Below, piece by piece: positions 36,504-43,918 of a DNA stretch of 43,918 bases; within the stretch, counting starts at the first letter, position 1, and every line of letters starts with the position of its first letter. The stretch comes from Rickettsiales bacterium. Its GTDB lineage: Bacteria; Pseudomonadota; Alphaproteobacteria; Methylaequorales; Methylaequoraceae. The notes beneath the pieces were generated by a model, which searched no databases, was not told the origin of the DNA, and was given only the letters and a program-made list of their open reading frames with translations. The DNA lies in the NCBI GenBank assembly GCA_002689325.1, contig NZFP01000007.1, positions 1 to 43,918 on the forward strand. The letters are read 5' to 3'. A program made the position numbers and the translations under genes.

Positions 36504-37357
36504 AAATCATTCAAAATATATTTAAGTTTTTTCTTGGTAGATTTGTCTATTTTTTCTGAATTAGTTATTAATGAATTTTTAGATATATTTTTTATTTTGT
36601 CATCACAACTTATTTTTTTTATTTTTGAAAACTCTTCTATTAACTTAAATGCATTATTAGAGTTTTTATTTAGGGTTGCAACTATCTGATCAACAGTTAC
36701 AGAATCATGCTTAGGATGCCAACAGTCAAAATCAGTAACCATAGAAATTGCAGAATAGCAGATACCTGCCTCTTTCGCTAACTTTGCTTCAGGCATATTA
36801 GTCATCCCAATAATATCACAGCCCCACGATCTAAAAAGATTTGATTCGGCTAGTGAAGAAAATTGTGGTCCCTCTATACAAATATATGTACCGTTAGGAT
36901 GAAAATTAAGTTTCAATTTTTTCAAATTTTTTATGGAAATTTCTCTTAAGTTTTCACAAACCGGAGAAGACATTGACACGTGGGAAACACAATCGTCTTC
37001 AAAAAAAGTTTTATTTCTTAAATAAGTATTATCTATAAATTGATCGACTACAACAAAATCTCCTGGTTTAAAGTCCTCTCTAAGGCTTCCAACCGCAGAT
37101 AATGATATAATATTCTGTACACCTATTTTTTTTAAACATTCTATGTTAGCTCTATAATTAATTTTTGAAGGAGAAATGTTATGATTGATTCCATGCCTTG
37201 GTAGAAAAGCAATTGACTTTCCATTTAAAGACCCTAGACATACCTTCCATGACGGCTTACCAAAAGAGGATTTAATTGTTTTCCACTGTATTTTTTTTAG
37301 ATTAGGAATTTTATAGAGACCACTTCCGCCGATGAAAGCGATTTCAACTTCACTCAT
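36500..37357 (-). CDS. mtnP: S-methyl-5'-thioadenosine phosphorylase
   Basis: Phosphorolyses methylthioadenosine (and probably 5'-deoxyadenosine) to adenine and the sugar 1-phosphate. Sequence features: FIGGSGLYKIPNL at the N-terminus, FLPRHGINHNISPSKINYRANI, SAVGSLREDFKPGDFVVVDQFID, YICIEGPQFSS, and GMTNMPEAKLAKEAG with the base-contacting residues. Length 285 is normal. It begins 4 bases after petC and overlaps mtnA by 4 bases. Confidence 0.95.
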   Translation of the reverse strand: MSEVEIAFIGGSGLYKIPNLKKIQWKTIKSSFGKPSWKVCLGSLNGKSIAFLPRHGINHNISPSKINYRANIECLKKIGVQNIISLSAVGSLREDFKPGDFVVVDQFIDNTYLRNKTFFEDDCVSHVSMSSPVCENLREISIKNLKKLKLNFHPNGTYICIEGPQFSSLAESNLFRSWGCDIIGMTNMPEAKLAKEAGICYSAISMVTDFDCWHPKHDSVTVDQIVATLNKNSNNAFKLIEEFSKIKKISCDDKIKNISKNSLITNSEKIDKSTKKKLKYILNDL

Positions 37358-37361
37358 AAGT

Positions 37362-38138
37362 TTAATCTAAGTCCTTCCAGACTTTTCTCTTTACTCCAAG
37401 TAACATAATAGTAATTAAAACAAGGAAAAAAATTGTTTTAACACCAAGGCTTTTCCTTTTTTCTAATTCAGGTTCTGCAGTCCATGCTAAAAAGGCAGTA
37501 ACATCTTTAGCTATTTGAGAGTATGTTGCTTCAGTTCCGTCATCGTACTCAACTATATCATCCATAATTGGTGAAGGCATAGCAATTTGGTTTCCTGGAT
37601 AAAAAATATTGTAGTACATTCCTTCACTTGCTTCAAAGTCATCCGGAAATTCTTTATATCCATTTAGCAAACTGTAAAGATAATCAGCGCCTCCTGACCT
37701 AGCTTTTACGATAAGAGATAGATCTGGTGGATAGGCTCCATTGTTTGCGCTTCTAGCTATATTGTCATTCTCGTAAGGACCGACAAACTTATCGCTTGGA
37801 AGTGCTTCTCTTTGAAACATTTCTCCTTCATCATTAGGACCATCTGTAATTTCATATTCACCAGCAATTGATTTAATTTCATCACTTGAAAATCCTATAT
37901 CCTTAAGGTCTCTATAAGAAACGTGTCTAATTCCATGACAAGCTGCACAAACCTCTCTATAAACTTTAAATCCTCTCTGAAGAGCTGTGTTGTCGAACCT
38001 TCCAAATATTCCATTAAATGGCCATTTCTGCTCCATTAATTCTACTTTTGGACCAGCTGATGAAACTGTTAAAGGAAACAAAATAGTTGATAGTAAAAAA
38101 AGTTTCTTTAATTTACTTTGCATAGTTTTCATTACCAT
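37362..38138 (-). CDS. petC: Cytochrome c1 of the bc1 complex
   Basis: Membrane-anchored c-type cytochrome that takes electrons from the Rieske protein. A signal peptide (about 8-28) is followed by the haem-binding CAACH (64-68). The Met-ligand region is GNQIAMPSP, and a C-terminal membrane helix ([14 protein letters not shown]) precedes a basic end. Length 258 is typical for alphaproteobacteria. Three in-frame ATGs (38138, 38132, 38123) lie in the petB 3' end; I give the longest, and none has a clear Shine-Dalgarno site. Confidence 0.96.
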   Translation of the reverse strand: MVMKTMQSKLKKLFLLSTILFPLTVSSAGPKVELMEQKWPFNGIFGRFDNTALQRGFKVYREVCAACHGIRHVSYRDLKDIGFSSDEIKSIAGEYEITDGPNDEGEMFQREALPSDKFVGPYENDNIARSANNGAYPPDLSLIVKARSGGADYLYSLLNGYKEFPDDFEASEGMYYNIFYPGNQIAMPSPIMDDIVEYDDGTEATYSQIAKDVTAFLAWTAEPELEKRKSLGVKTIFFLVLITIMLLGVKRKVWKDLD

Positions 38139-39363
38139 CTTTATCGAACTTTTTAGACAAAACTGCAGCCGAGATACTAGATGGTAGCTCGCTTATTTTT
38201 TCGTATCGAGAAAGTAAAGGCATTATAATTAAGAAAAATGAAAAGTAATAAACAGAGGCAATTCTAGCAATTAGAACATAAACACCCTCTGCAGGCATAG
38301 CACCGACCCACCCCAAAACTATACAGTTCATAAAGAACAACCAATAAAATTGTTTGTAGAAAGGTCTGAAGGTTGCGCTCCTTACTTTATGTTTATCTAG
38401 CCATGGAAGTAAGAAAAGAACTAAAACAGCAGCAAACATTAATAAAACTCCCATTAATTTATCAGGGACCGCTCTTAAAATTGCATAAAACGGGAGAAAA
38501 TACCATTCTGGAACAATGTGAGGTGGTGTTTGTAGCGGGTTTGCAGGAATATAGTTGTCAGGGTGACCTAAAAAATTTGGAGCAAAAAACACTAAAGCAG
38601 CGTAAATTATTAAAAATACCCCTAACCCAAAATAATCTTTAACTGTGTAGTAAGGATGAAAAGGAATGGTGTCTCCAGAGGACTTAACGTCTACACCTGT
38701 GGGGTTATTTGAGCCAAATTGATGAAGTGCAACTAAGTGAAGGGCAACAACACCAACTATACCAAAAGGTAAGAGGTAATGTAGTACAAAAAATCTACTC
38801 AAGGTTGGGTTATCTACTGAAAAACCACCCCATAAAAAAGTTACAATATAATCACCAATTAAAGGAAAAGCAGAAAATAAATTTGTAATAACAGTTGCTC
38901 CCCAAAAGCTCATTTGTCCCCAGGGAAGAACATAACCCATAAATGCTGTTGCCATCATCAAGAGTAAAATAACTACTCCAAGCATCCATAGTATTTCCCT
39001 CGGGTATTTGTAAGAACCATAATATAAGCCTCTGAAGATATGAATGTAAACTATAATGAAGAACATCGAAGCTCCATTCATATGAATGTACCTGAGAAGC
39101 CATCCGTTATTTACATCTCTCATTATTCTCTCAACACTATCAAATGCAATCTCAGTGTTGGCAGTATACTGCATGGCTAAAAGTATGCCCGTCACAATCA
39201 TTATCACTAAAGTAATCCCGGCTAACGAACCAAAGTTCCAGAAATAGTTAAGATTTTTTGGAGTTGGATAATCTCTTAAATTGTGGTTTATAAAAGTAAA
39301 GATAGGGAGTCTTTTGTCTATCCATGATGCTATTCCTGTGTTTTTATTTTCTTGATTTTGCAT
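38113..39363 (-). CDS. petB: Cytochrome b of the bc1 complex
   Basis: Quinol-oxidising core subunit with eight membrane helices and two b haems. The N-terminal half has [18 protein letters not shown] and the haem-ligand histidines in [21 protein letters not shown] and [22 protein letters not shown]. The Qo-site [18 protein letters not shown] motif marks helix E-F. Length 416 is typical. It starts 2 bases after petA and overlaps petC. Confidence 0.98.
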   Translation of the reverse strand: MQNQENKNTGIASWIDKRLPIFTFINHNLRDYPTPKNLNYFWNFGSLAGITLVIMIVTGILLAMQYTANTEIAFDSVERIMRDVNNGWLLRYIHMNGASMFFIIVYIHIFRGLYYGSYKYPREILWMLGVVILLLMMATAFMGYVLPWGQMSFWGATVITNLFSAFPLIGDYIVTFLWGGFSVDNPTLSRFFVLHYLLPFGIVGVVALHLVALHQFGSNNPTGVDVKSSGDTIPFHPYYTVKDYFGLGVFLIIYAALVFFAPNFLGHPDNYIPANPLQTPPHIVPEWYFLPFYAILRAVPDKLMGVLLMFAAVLVLFLLPWLDKHKVRSATFRPFYKQFYWLFFMNCIVLGWVGAMPAEGVYVLIARIASVYYFSFFLIIMPLLSRYEKISELPSSISAAVLSKKFDKDGNENYAK

Positions 39364-39365
39364 AA

Positions 39366-39914
39366 CTATCCAATCCTAATTATATCATCACTGACGAACT
39401 TGTAAGGCGGAATCTCAAGATTAAGTGGAGCTGGTCCTTTTCTAATTCTCCCGGAAGTATCATAGTGAGACCCATGACATGGGCAGAACCAACCTCCGTA
39501 TTCACCTTTGCTATCCCCAATCTTTTGACCTAATGGAACACAACCTAAATGGGAGCATACACCAACCACAACCAGCCACTTGGGGTTTTGTACTCTTGAT
39601 TCATCTGATTCTTTATGAGGTAAGTCATCAACAGATACATTACTAGCTGAATTAATTTCTGATTCTGATCTGTGTCTAATAAAAATCGGTTTTCCTCTCC
39701 ACATAACAGTTAAACTTTGTCCTTCTTCAAGCGGGGAAAGGTCAACTTCAGTGGTTGAAAGAGCTAGTACATCTTTACTTGGGTTCATTGTGTCAATGAG
39801 TGACCAAGCAAAGGCTCCTCCACCTGCAATTGCCAGACCTGTTGTAGTGATGAAAAGAAAGTCTCTTTTTTCTTCATCAATTGAAGTAGGTTTATCTTTG
39901 GTATTAGTATTCAT
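39366..39914 (-). CDS. petA: Rieske iron-sulfur subunit of the bc1 complex
   Basis: Carries the [2Fe-2S] cluster that takes the first electron from quinol. The cluster ligands are in CSHLGC (120-125) and CPCHGSH (144-150). A single N-terminal helix (about 22-40) anchors it. The signal resembles a Tat motif but reads KRDFLF where most homologues have RRDFL; a Lys-Arg variant is tolerated in some Tat substrates. It is the first gene of the six-gene minus-strand run petABC-mtnP-mtnA-aldolase and diverges from hemF. Confidence 0.97.
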   Translation of the reverse strand: MNTNTKDKPTSIDEEKRDFLFITTTGLAIAGGGAFAWSLIDTMNPSKDVLALSTTEVDLSPLEEGQSLTVMWRGKPIFIRHRSESEINSASNVSVDDLPHKESDESRVQNPKWLVVVGVCSHLGCVPLGQKIGDSKGEYGGWFCPCHGSHYDTSGRIRKGPAPLNLEIPPYKFVSDDIIRIG

Positions 39915-39976
39915 TTCTTTAATTATATTATCTTTAATCTTATGTTATTAATATAAAAAGAAAAAAATTTAAAACA

Positions 39977-40822
39977 ATGAAAAAAATTGATGATAAAAAA
40001 AAGATTTCTAGTGCATGGTTTAGAGAATTACGGGATAAAATCTGTCAAGAACTTGAAAAATTTGAGATTTCAGGGAAAAAGTTTAAAAAAAAAAAATGGA
40101 ACAGAGATATAAAAGGTTCAAACAATCTCGGCGGTGGAGAAATGAGTGTCTTAAGAGGTGAAACTTTTGAAAAAGCTGGAGTAAATATATCCACTGTTTT
40201 TGGTCCTATTTCTCATGAATTAAAAGGTAAGATCCCTGGTTCTAAAAAAACCAAAAATTTTTGGGCTTCTGGGATTTCTGTTGTTATCCATCCCTATTCT
40301 CCTAAAATTCCTGCTATTCATATGAATACACGATTTATTGTCACAGGGAAAAATTGGTTTGGAGGTGGTACAGACATTACTCCAAATAATTTAAAATCTT
40401 TAAATTCTATTAAATTAGCAAATTACTTTCATAATCAACTTAAGGAAATATGTGAAAGATACCAAAGAGGAAGTTATAAGAAATATAAGAATTGGTGTGA
40501 TGAGTATTTTTTTTTACCGCACAGAAATGAGCCTAGAGGTTTAGGTGGAATATTTTATGATTACTTAGACTCAAAAAATTGGGAATCAGACTTTTCTTTT
40601 ACAAAGGATGTCGGACAAACCTTTTTGAATGCTTACATTAACATAACAAAAAAAACAATAAATATGAAATGGAAAGAATCAGACAAAAATTTGCAATTAC
40701 TCAGAAGATCTAGATACACAGAATTTAATTTGCTTCATGATAGAGGAACAAAGTTTGGCCTACAGACTAACGGAAATATTGATGCAATTTTCATGTCTTT
40801 ACCTCCTAGAACTGGTTGGTAA
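39977..40822 (+). CDS. hemF: Oxygen-dependent coproporphyrinogen III oxidase
   Basis: Cytosolic haem-pathway enzyme performing two oxidative decarboxylations with O2. Diagnostic motifs are GGGEMSVLRGETFEKAGVN, PAIHMNTRF, WFGGGTDITPN and FFLPHRNEPRGLGGIFYD. The protein is 281 residues, normal for the family. An A12 tract near the 5' end (from 40085) is in frame. Use of HemF implies aerobic growth. The 3' end overlaps the converging cca gene by 24 bases. Confidence 0.97.
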   Translation: MKKIDDKKKISSAWFRELRDKICQELEKFEISGKKFKKKKWNRDIKGSNNLGGGEMSVLRGETFEKAGVNISTVFGPISHELKGKIPGSKKTKNFWASGISVVIHPYSPKIPAIHMNTRFIVTGKNWFGGGTDITPNNLKSLNSIKLANYFHNQLKEICERYQRGSYKKYKNWCDEYFFLPHRNEPRGLGGIFYDYLDSKNWESDFSFTKDVGQTFLNAYINITKKTINMKWKESDKNLQLLRRSRYTEFNLLHDRGTKFGLQTNGNIDAIFMSLPPRTGW

Positions 40823-42031
40823 AAGTTGCATTGCAAATTTTATACATTGTTTTTTTAAGGGAGAACAATTTTGCTCAATCCACCATTTCTTAGTCTGTAG
40901 TAAAGCTTCTCCCATTTTTTCACCCTCTCTAAAACCAACTTTTTTTAAATCAGTCCCGTTAATGGGAAATCCTTTTTTTTTAAATTTTTTGATTTCTTCA
41001 TAAAGCTTTAAAAATTCTGTCTTTGAAATTTTTTTCACTACGGTTGCAAAAATAATATGATCTATTACTAATTCTTTATTATTTTCATACAACAAATAGT
41101 AAACATTTTTTAATTCAAAATTTTTATTATTAATTTTACCAGCTATTCTTTGCTGGCTATATTTATTCAAATGACTTAAAAAAATTAATTTTTTTGCTTT
41201 TCTATTTCTTATTAAGAATTTAATTCTTCTTTCAAATGAAATATTATCTATCTCCCTTTCTAATCTGCAAAGACTTATAAAACCATTAAAATCAAATTTA
41301 CTAGCTAGAGACAATTCAAGAAATTCATCTATTTTTCTTTGCGTAAAACTTGATTCAAAATTAGTTAATATTATTATTTTTTTTAACTCATTAATTCGTC
41401 TTTCAAATGACAAAAATTGTATTTTTTTCTTAAATTTTTCGCAGATTTTTAAATCTTTTTTGTAAAATTTATTTGAGTAATAAATTGAAAATCTGATAAA
41501 TCTTAAGATTCTCAAAAAGTCCTCCTTGATTCTTCTCTCGGTATCTCCGATAAACTTAACAATTGGATTTTTCCTAGTAAGATCCTTAATACCGCCATGA
41601 GGGTCCTTTAAATTACCTTCAGTATCACAATAAATTGCATTAATTGTAAAATCTCTTCTTTTTGAATCTTCTGTCAAATCTGGAAAAAATTCTACATTAG
41701 CTTTTCTTCCAAATGTCTCAACATCTCTCCTCATTGAAGTCAAATCAAAAGTATTTTGTCCATCATAAATTACAATTGATCCATATTTTATGCCAACCGA
41801 TGAAAATCTAACTTTTTTTTTTTTTAAAATTTTAATTACCAGTTTTATGGGTAAATCTGTAACTAAATCAGGTGATGATGATATTTTTTTCTTTAATATT
41901 AGGCACCTCACAACTCCACCTACTAAAAACAAATTTCCTTTATGAAACTTTAAAAGAACTTCAATTTTTTTTATTTTTGCTAATGGAAGTTTTACATATT
42001 TGCAGGTTTCAAGAAAATTTTTAATTTTCAT
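40799..42031 (-). CDS. cca: CCA tRNA nucleotidyltransferase/poly(A) polymerase family protein
   Basis: Class II nucleotidyltransferase expected to add or repair tRNA 3' CCA ends. The head domain begins LFLVGGVVRCLIL (35-46), with FDLTSMRRDVETFGR and RRDFTINAIYCD also present; a tail rich in Lys/Phe follows. The catalytic DxD, normally GDIDIATD-like, reads SPDLVTD (53-59), so the first Asp is replaced by Ser while D55 is kept, and the usual VRD is VRC. The start is ATG at 42031 (a TTG precedes it). It overlaps the DUF6111-like gene by 11 bases. Family membership is clear; full activity is uncertain. Confidence 0.88.
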   Translation of the reverse strand: MKIKNFLETCKYVKLPLAKIKKIEVLLKFHKGNLFLVGGVVRCLILKKKISSSPDLVTDLPIKLVIKILKKKKVRFSSVGIKYGSIVIYDGQNTFDLTSMRRDVETFGRKANVEFFPDLTEDSKRRDFTINAIYCDTEGNLKDPHGGIKDLTRKNPIVKFIGDTERRIKEDFLRILRFIRFSIYYSNKFYKKDLKICEKFKKKIQFLSFERRINELKKIIILTNFESSFTQRKIDEFLELSLASKFDFNGFISLCRLEREIDNISFERRIKFLIRNRKAKKLIFLSHLNKYSQQRIAGKINNKNFELKNVYYLLYENNKELVIDHIIFATVVKKISKTEFLKLYEEIKKFKKKGFPINGTDLKKVGFREGEKMGEALLQTKKWWIEQNCSPLKKQCIKFAMQLLPTSSRR

Positions 42032-42251
42032 CAAAATATCCAGGTATTATAACTTCACCATCAAACTTTGGTGGATAGTAATTTTTTTTTGTTTCAACTT
42101 TGTTAATTAAAAAAAAAGCTACTAAACCTAAGAAAATTAAAAACAATAATACTAAATTCAAATAAATAGATTTTTTATTAACTTTTTTTTTGAAGAAAAA
42201 AACAAGAAAAAAAATTAATAGTGTAATGACGAAAATTAATACTTTAACCAC
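42021..42251 (-). CDS. DUF6111-like small membrane protein
   Basis: A 76-residue protein with two hydrophobic helices (about 3-19 and 28-49) and a C-terminal soluble tail containing YYPPKFDGEVIIPGYF, which resembles the tail of alphaproteobacterial DUF6111 proteins encoded beside cca. The function is unknown. The start is GTG. The stop overlaps the cca start region by 11 bases, so the two are probably cotranscribed. Family assignment rests on the tail motif and the neighbour. Confidence 0.65.
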   Translation of the reverse strand: MVKVLIFVITLLIFFLVFFFKKKVNKKSIYLNLVLLFLIFLGLVAFFLINKVETKKNYYPPKFDGEVIIPGYFDEN

Positions 42252-42331
42252 TTACTAAAAAATACTATGTTAATATTGCATTAATTATTTCTATGATCAT
42301 CATTTCAATATTATAACAACTATTTAAAGAT

Positions 42332-43129
42332 ATGAGCACCTCAAGGATAATTTTTTTTTCTCTAGCTTTAACTCTTATTTCTTTTAACGTTAATGCTACA
42401 AAGCTACTTTCCTATCAAAGTGAATATGAGATTAGTCTTGCTAATTCTGAAAAAATACGTTTACCCGGTAAAACCTATGTAGACGAGGCTTCTGGGCAAC
42501 TTTTTATTGATTGGATTAATAATTGTAAAAACTCTTGGGTATCCAATCAAAGAATGATGACTCGATTCATAAATTCACATGGAGTTGGAACAGTTAGCGA
42601 AATTAACTATTCTATAAATGAAAAAGCTGACGGCTCAGACATGGATTTTGTTTTAGAAGTTAAAGAGGATGCTGAATTAGTGGAAAGAGTTTATGGAGAA
42701 GCAAAAATAAATAATAATTTGATTGTTAAGTTTCCACAAACGGATAAAGAAAATTTAAACTTTTCCGATGATGTAGTTTTCCCTCACCAATTTCTTGAAG
42801 AAATAATATCAAATCTTTACTCTAAAAAACGAATGATTACCAAAAAAGTATATGAAGGAACGATTCCAGACAAGTTTTTTAATATTTCTGTGTTTCTAAC
42901 AGATCAAATTATTAGAGAATCTGACATAAAACTTCCTAAAAAAATTAACAACAAATTTAAAAAAATTAGAATGTCCTATTATCAAGACAACCAGCAAACA
43001 CCTATATTTGAGCAAACAGTTAATCTTAATGATCAAGGAATAGCAAACTTTTTCAGATATGATTATGCTGACTATTCTTTAATTTTAAAGTTAAAGAAAA
43101 TTAACTTAGTCAACCTAGACTGTGATTAA
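42332..43129 (+). CDS. EipB/DUF1849-family periplasmic envelope protein
   Basis: Alphaproteobacterial cell-envelope protein; Brucella EipB is a periplasmic beta-spiral protein needed for envelope integrity. A signal peptide covers residues 1-22. The mature part starts with LLSYQSEYEISLA and has the family pattern GQLFIDWINNCKNSW and DGSDMDF. Two cysteines remain, one at the WINNC position and one at the extreme C-terminus (LDCD), matching the conserved disulfide known in EipB. Length 265 fits. It stands alone on its strand, and its 3' end overlaps the converging last gene by 15 bases. Confidence 0.8.
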   Translation: MSTSRIIFFSLALTLISFNVNATKLLSYQSEYEISLANSEKIRLPGKTYVDEASGQLFIDWINNCKNSWVSNQRMMTRFINSHGVGTVSEINYSINEKADGSDMDFVLEVKEDAELVERVYGEAKINNNLIVKFPQTDKENLNFSDDVVFPHQFLEEIISNLYSKKRMITKKVYEGTIPDKFFNISVFLTDQIIRESDIKLPKKINNKFKKIRMSYYQDNQQTPIFEQTVNLNDQGIANFFRYDYADYSLILKLKKINLVNLDCD

Positions 43130-43841
43130 TTTCACTCTTTTTTTATGAATTGTACCGTATTCTTTAATTTTTTTTCTTAGTTTTAACTCCATTTTTTTGT
43201 CTTTACTTAAAGAAATAAAAATAGTGTTAGGAGCTGTTCTATTGACTATTACAGGACAATTAATTTTTATATTTTTCAACTTTAAATGATTCTTTATTTC
43301 ACTCAAGTAATTGATATTTGTTTTATTGAAAGATTGAAACTGAGTAAAAATTATAGTTTTTTTTTTTGATAAATAAGTCTCTATCTCTTTTACTAACAAG
43401 TATTTTAAAGACATTTTCTTACTTTTTTTTTTTTTTTAATAAACCATTATCAGGGTCCAAAAAAATAATATCCTTTTTTTTAAAAAAATTTATTGAATCA
43501 GTGAACCATTTTTCTCTGTTCAGCAAAGGTATTTTTTTATTATAAAAGCTTACATATTGGCTCAAATGTGTTTTTTTTGTGAAAGTTATAATATTTCTAA
43601 ATTTTTTTGTTTTTAACTTAACAAATTCGTCATAAATTTTTCTATCAATAGTTTTGAATTCATTTCCCTTTAGAAAATATCTTTTTTCTCCATCTTTTTT
43701 ATTTAATTCTTTCTGTCCAATTTTTTTTGGATCCACCAAATACCAATTAAGACCAATCTTCTGATTAAATGCACAACTCAAAAACTTTACAAAAATAAAT
43801 TTTTGAAAATCATGAATGTCACCTAAGTATCTTTGTTGCAT
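43115..43841 (-). CDS. Conserved hypothetical protein with LDPDNGL motif, interrupted at a poly(A) tract
   Basis: I recognise the pattern of a conserved hypothetical family: an N-terminus like QQRYLGDIHDFQKF, NWYLVDP, DGEKRYFL, FLDPDNGL, then a C-terminal half with TIIFTQFQSFNK and late beta strands. Its function is not established. As assembled, the first 140 residues end DNGLLKKKKK followed by TAA; the rest, beginning SLKYLLVKEIE, is in another frame. The break falls in a run of 15 A on the minus strand (43423-43437). Removing one A joins both halves into 241 residues. An ATG at 43414 could start the second half separately, but the two halves match one family protein. Confidence 0.7.
43423..43437 (-). 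repeat. Poly(A) tract of 15 at the frame break of the last gene
   Basis: Fifteen consecutive T on the plus strand, A on the coding strand, follow the codons for DNGLL. Fourteen A would keep the frame open (KKKKSKKMSLKY); fifteen leads to a stop two codon positions after the tract. Confidence 0.9.
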
Positions 43842-43918
43842 ATTTTTTATACTATGATTAATTATTAGGCAATTATTATAGATTAAATTAAAAAAAAAAA
43901 TATAATTTAAATTTTTAA

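Noticed and set aside
1-43918. Mobile elements, CRISPR arrays, phage or defence islands
   Set aside because: No transposase, integrase, regularly spaced repeats, cas or restriction genes were seen; base composition and gene order look uniform and ancestral.

Overview
The window is a compact, very AT-rich stretch (about 30% G+C by eye) of a bacterial chromosome, almost certainly from a streamlined alphaproteobacterium. Gene neighbourhoods support this: yqeY-dnaG-rpoD divergent from carAB, an SDR gene then uvrC-pgsA with moaD-moaE, YbjN next to proC, lgt-midA-pgeF-prs-rplY-pth-ychF, cca with a DUF6111-like protein, and an EipB/DUF1849 protein. Base composition, tiny intergenic gaps, many start/stop overlaps and lysine-rich proteins recall free-living marine groups such as Pelagibacterales or HIMB59/AEGEAN-169, but the exact lineage cannot be fixed by eye. 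No rRNA, insertion sequence, prophage, integrase or CRISPR array was seen.

Layout. 1-3132: MlaA and MlaC (outer-membrane lipid asymmetry), then a ZIP-type metal transporter carrying an inserted cyclic-nucleotide-binding domain. 3214-7568: a CAU-anticodon tRNA (most likely tRNA-Ile2), rpoD, dnaG and yqeY, all on the minus strand. 7633-13489: carA-carB, greA and trxB. 13472-15596: a PanE-like reductase and an aspartate aminotransferase on the minus strand. 15686-23477: uvrB, a pteridine-reductase-like SDR, a 282-base gap with DnaA-box-like sites, uvrC, pgsA and molybdenum cofactor genes mobB, moeA, moaD, moaE. 23481-27689: ilvE, an OmpR/EnvZ-type two-component pair, proC and a YbjN protein. 27770-34808: a small membrane protein, hldD, lgt, midA, pgeF, prs, rplY, pth and ychF. 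34798-39914: a minus-strand run petA-petB-petC (cytochrome bc1) followed without a break by mtnP-mtnA and a class II aldolase, which together look like a methylthioadenosine-to-DHAP shunt. 39977 to the end: hemF, cca, a DUF6111-like small protein, an EipB-like periplasmic protein and a conserved hypothetical gene.

Most content is housekeeping: transcription, replication priming, repair, pyrimidine/arginine precursor synthesis, respiration and cofactor synthesis. The most unusual signal is that two genes, rplY and the last gene, are each split by exactly one extra A in a long poly(A) tract (A13 and A15), while other genes carry equally long tracts in frame (A20 in mobB, A14 in midA, A13 in uvrC). 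This is either homopolymer error in the assembly or genes that rely on slippage. Other points worth a second look are the ZIP/cyclic-nucleotide fusion, the DnaA-box cluster, the bc1-linked MTA salvage genes, a CCA-adding enzyme lacking the first catalytic aspartate, and a histidine kinase with an altered H-box.
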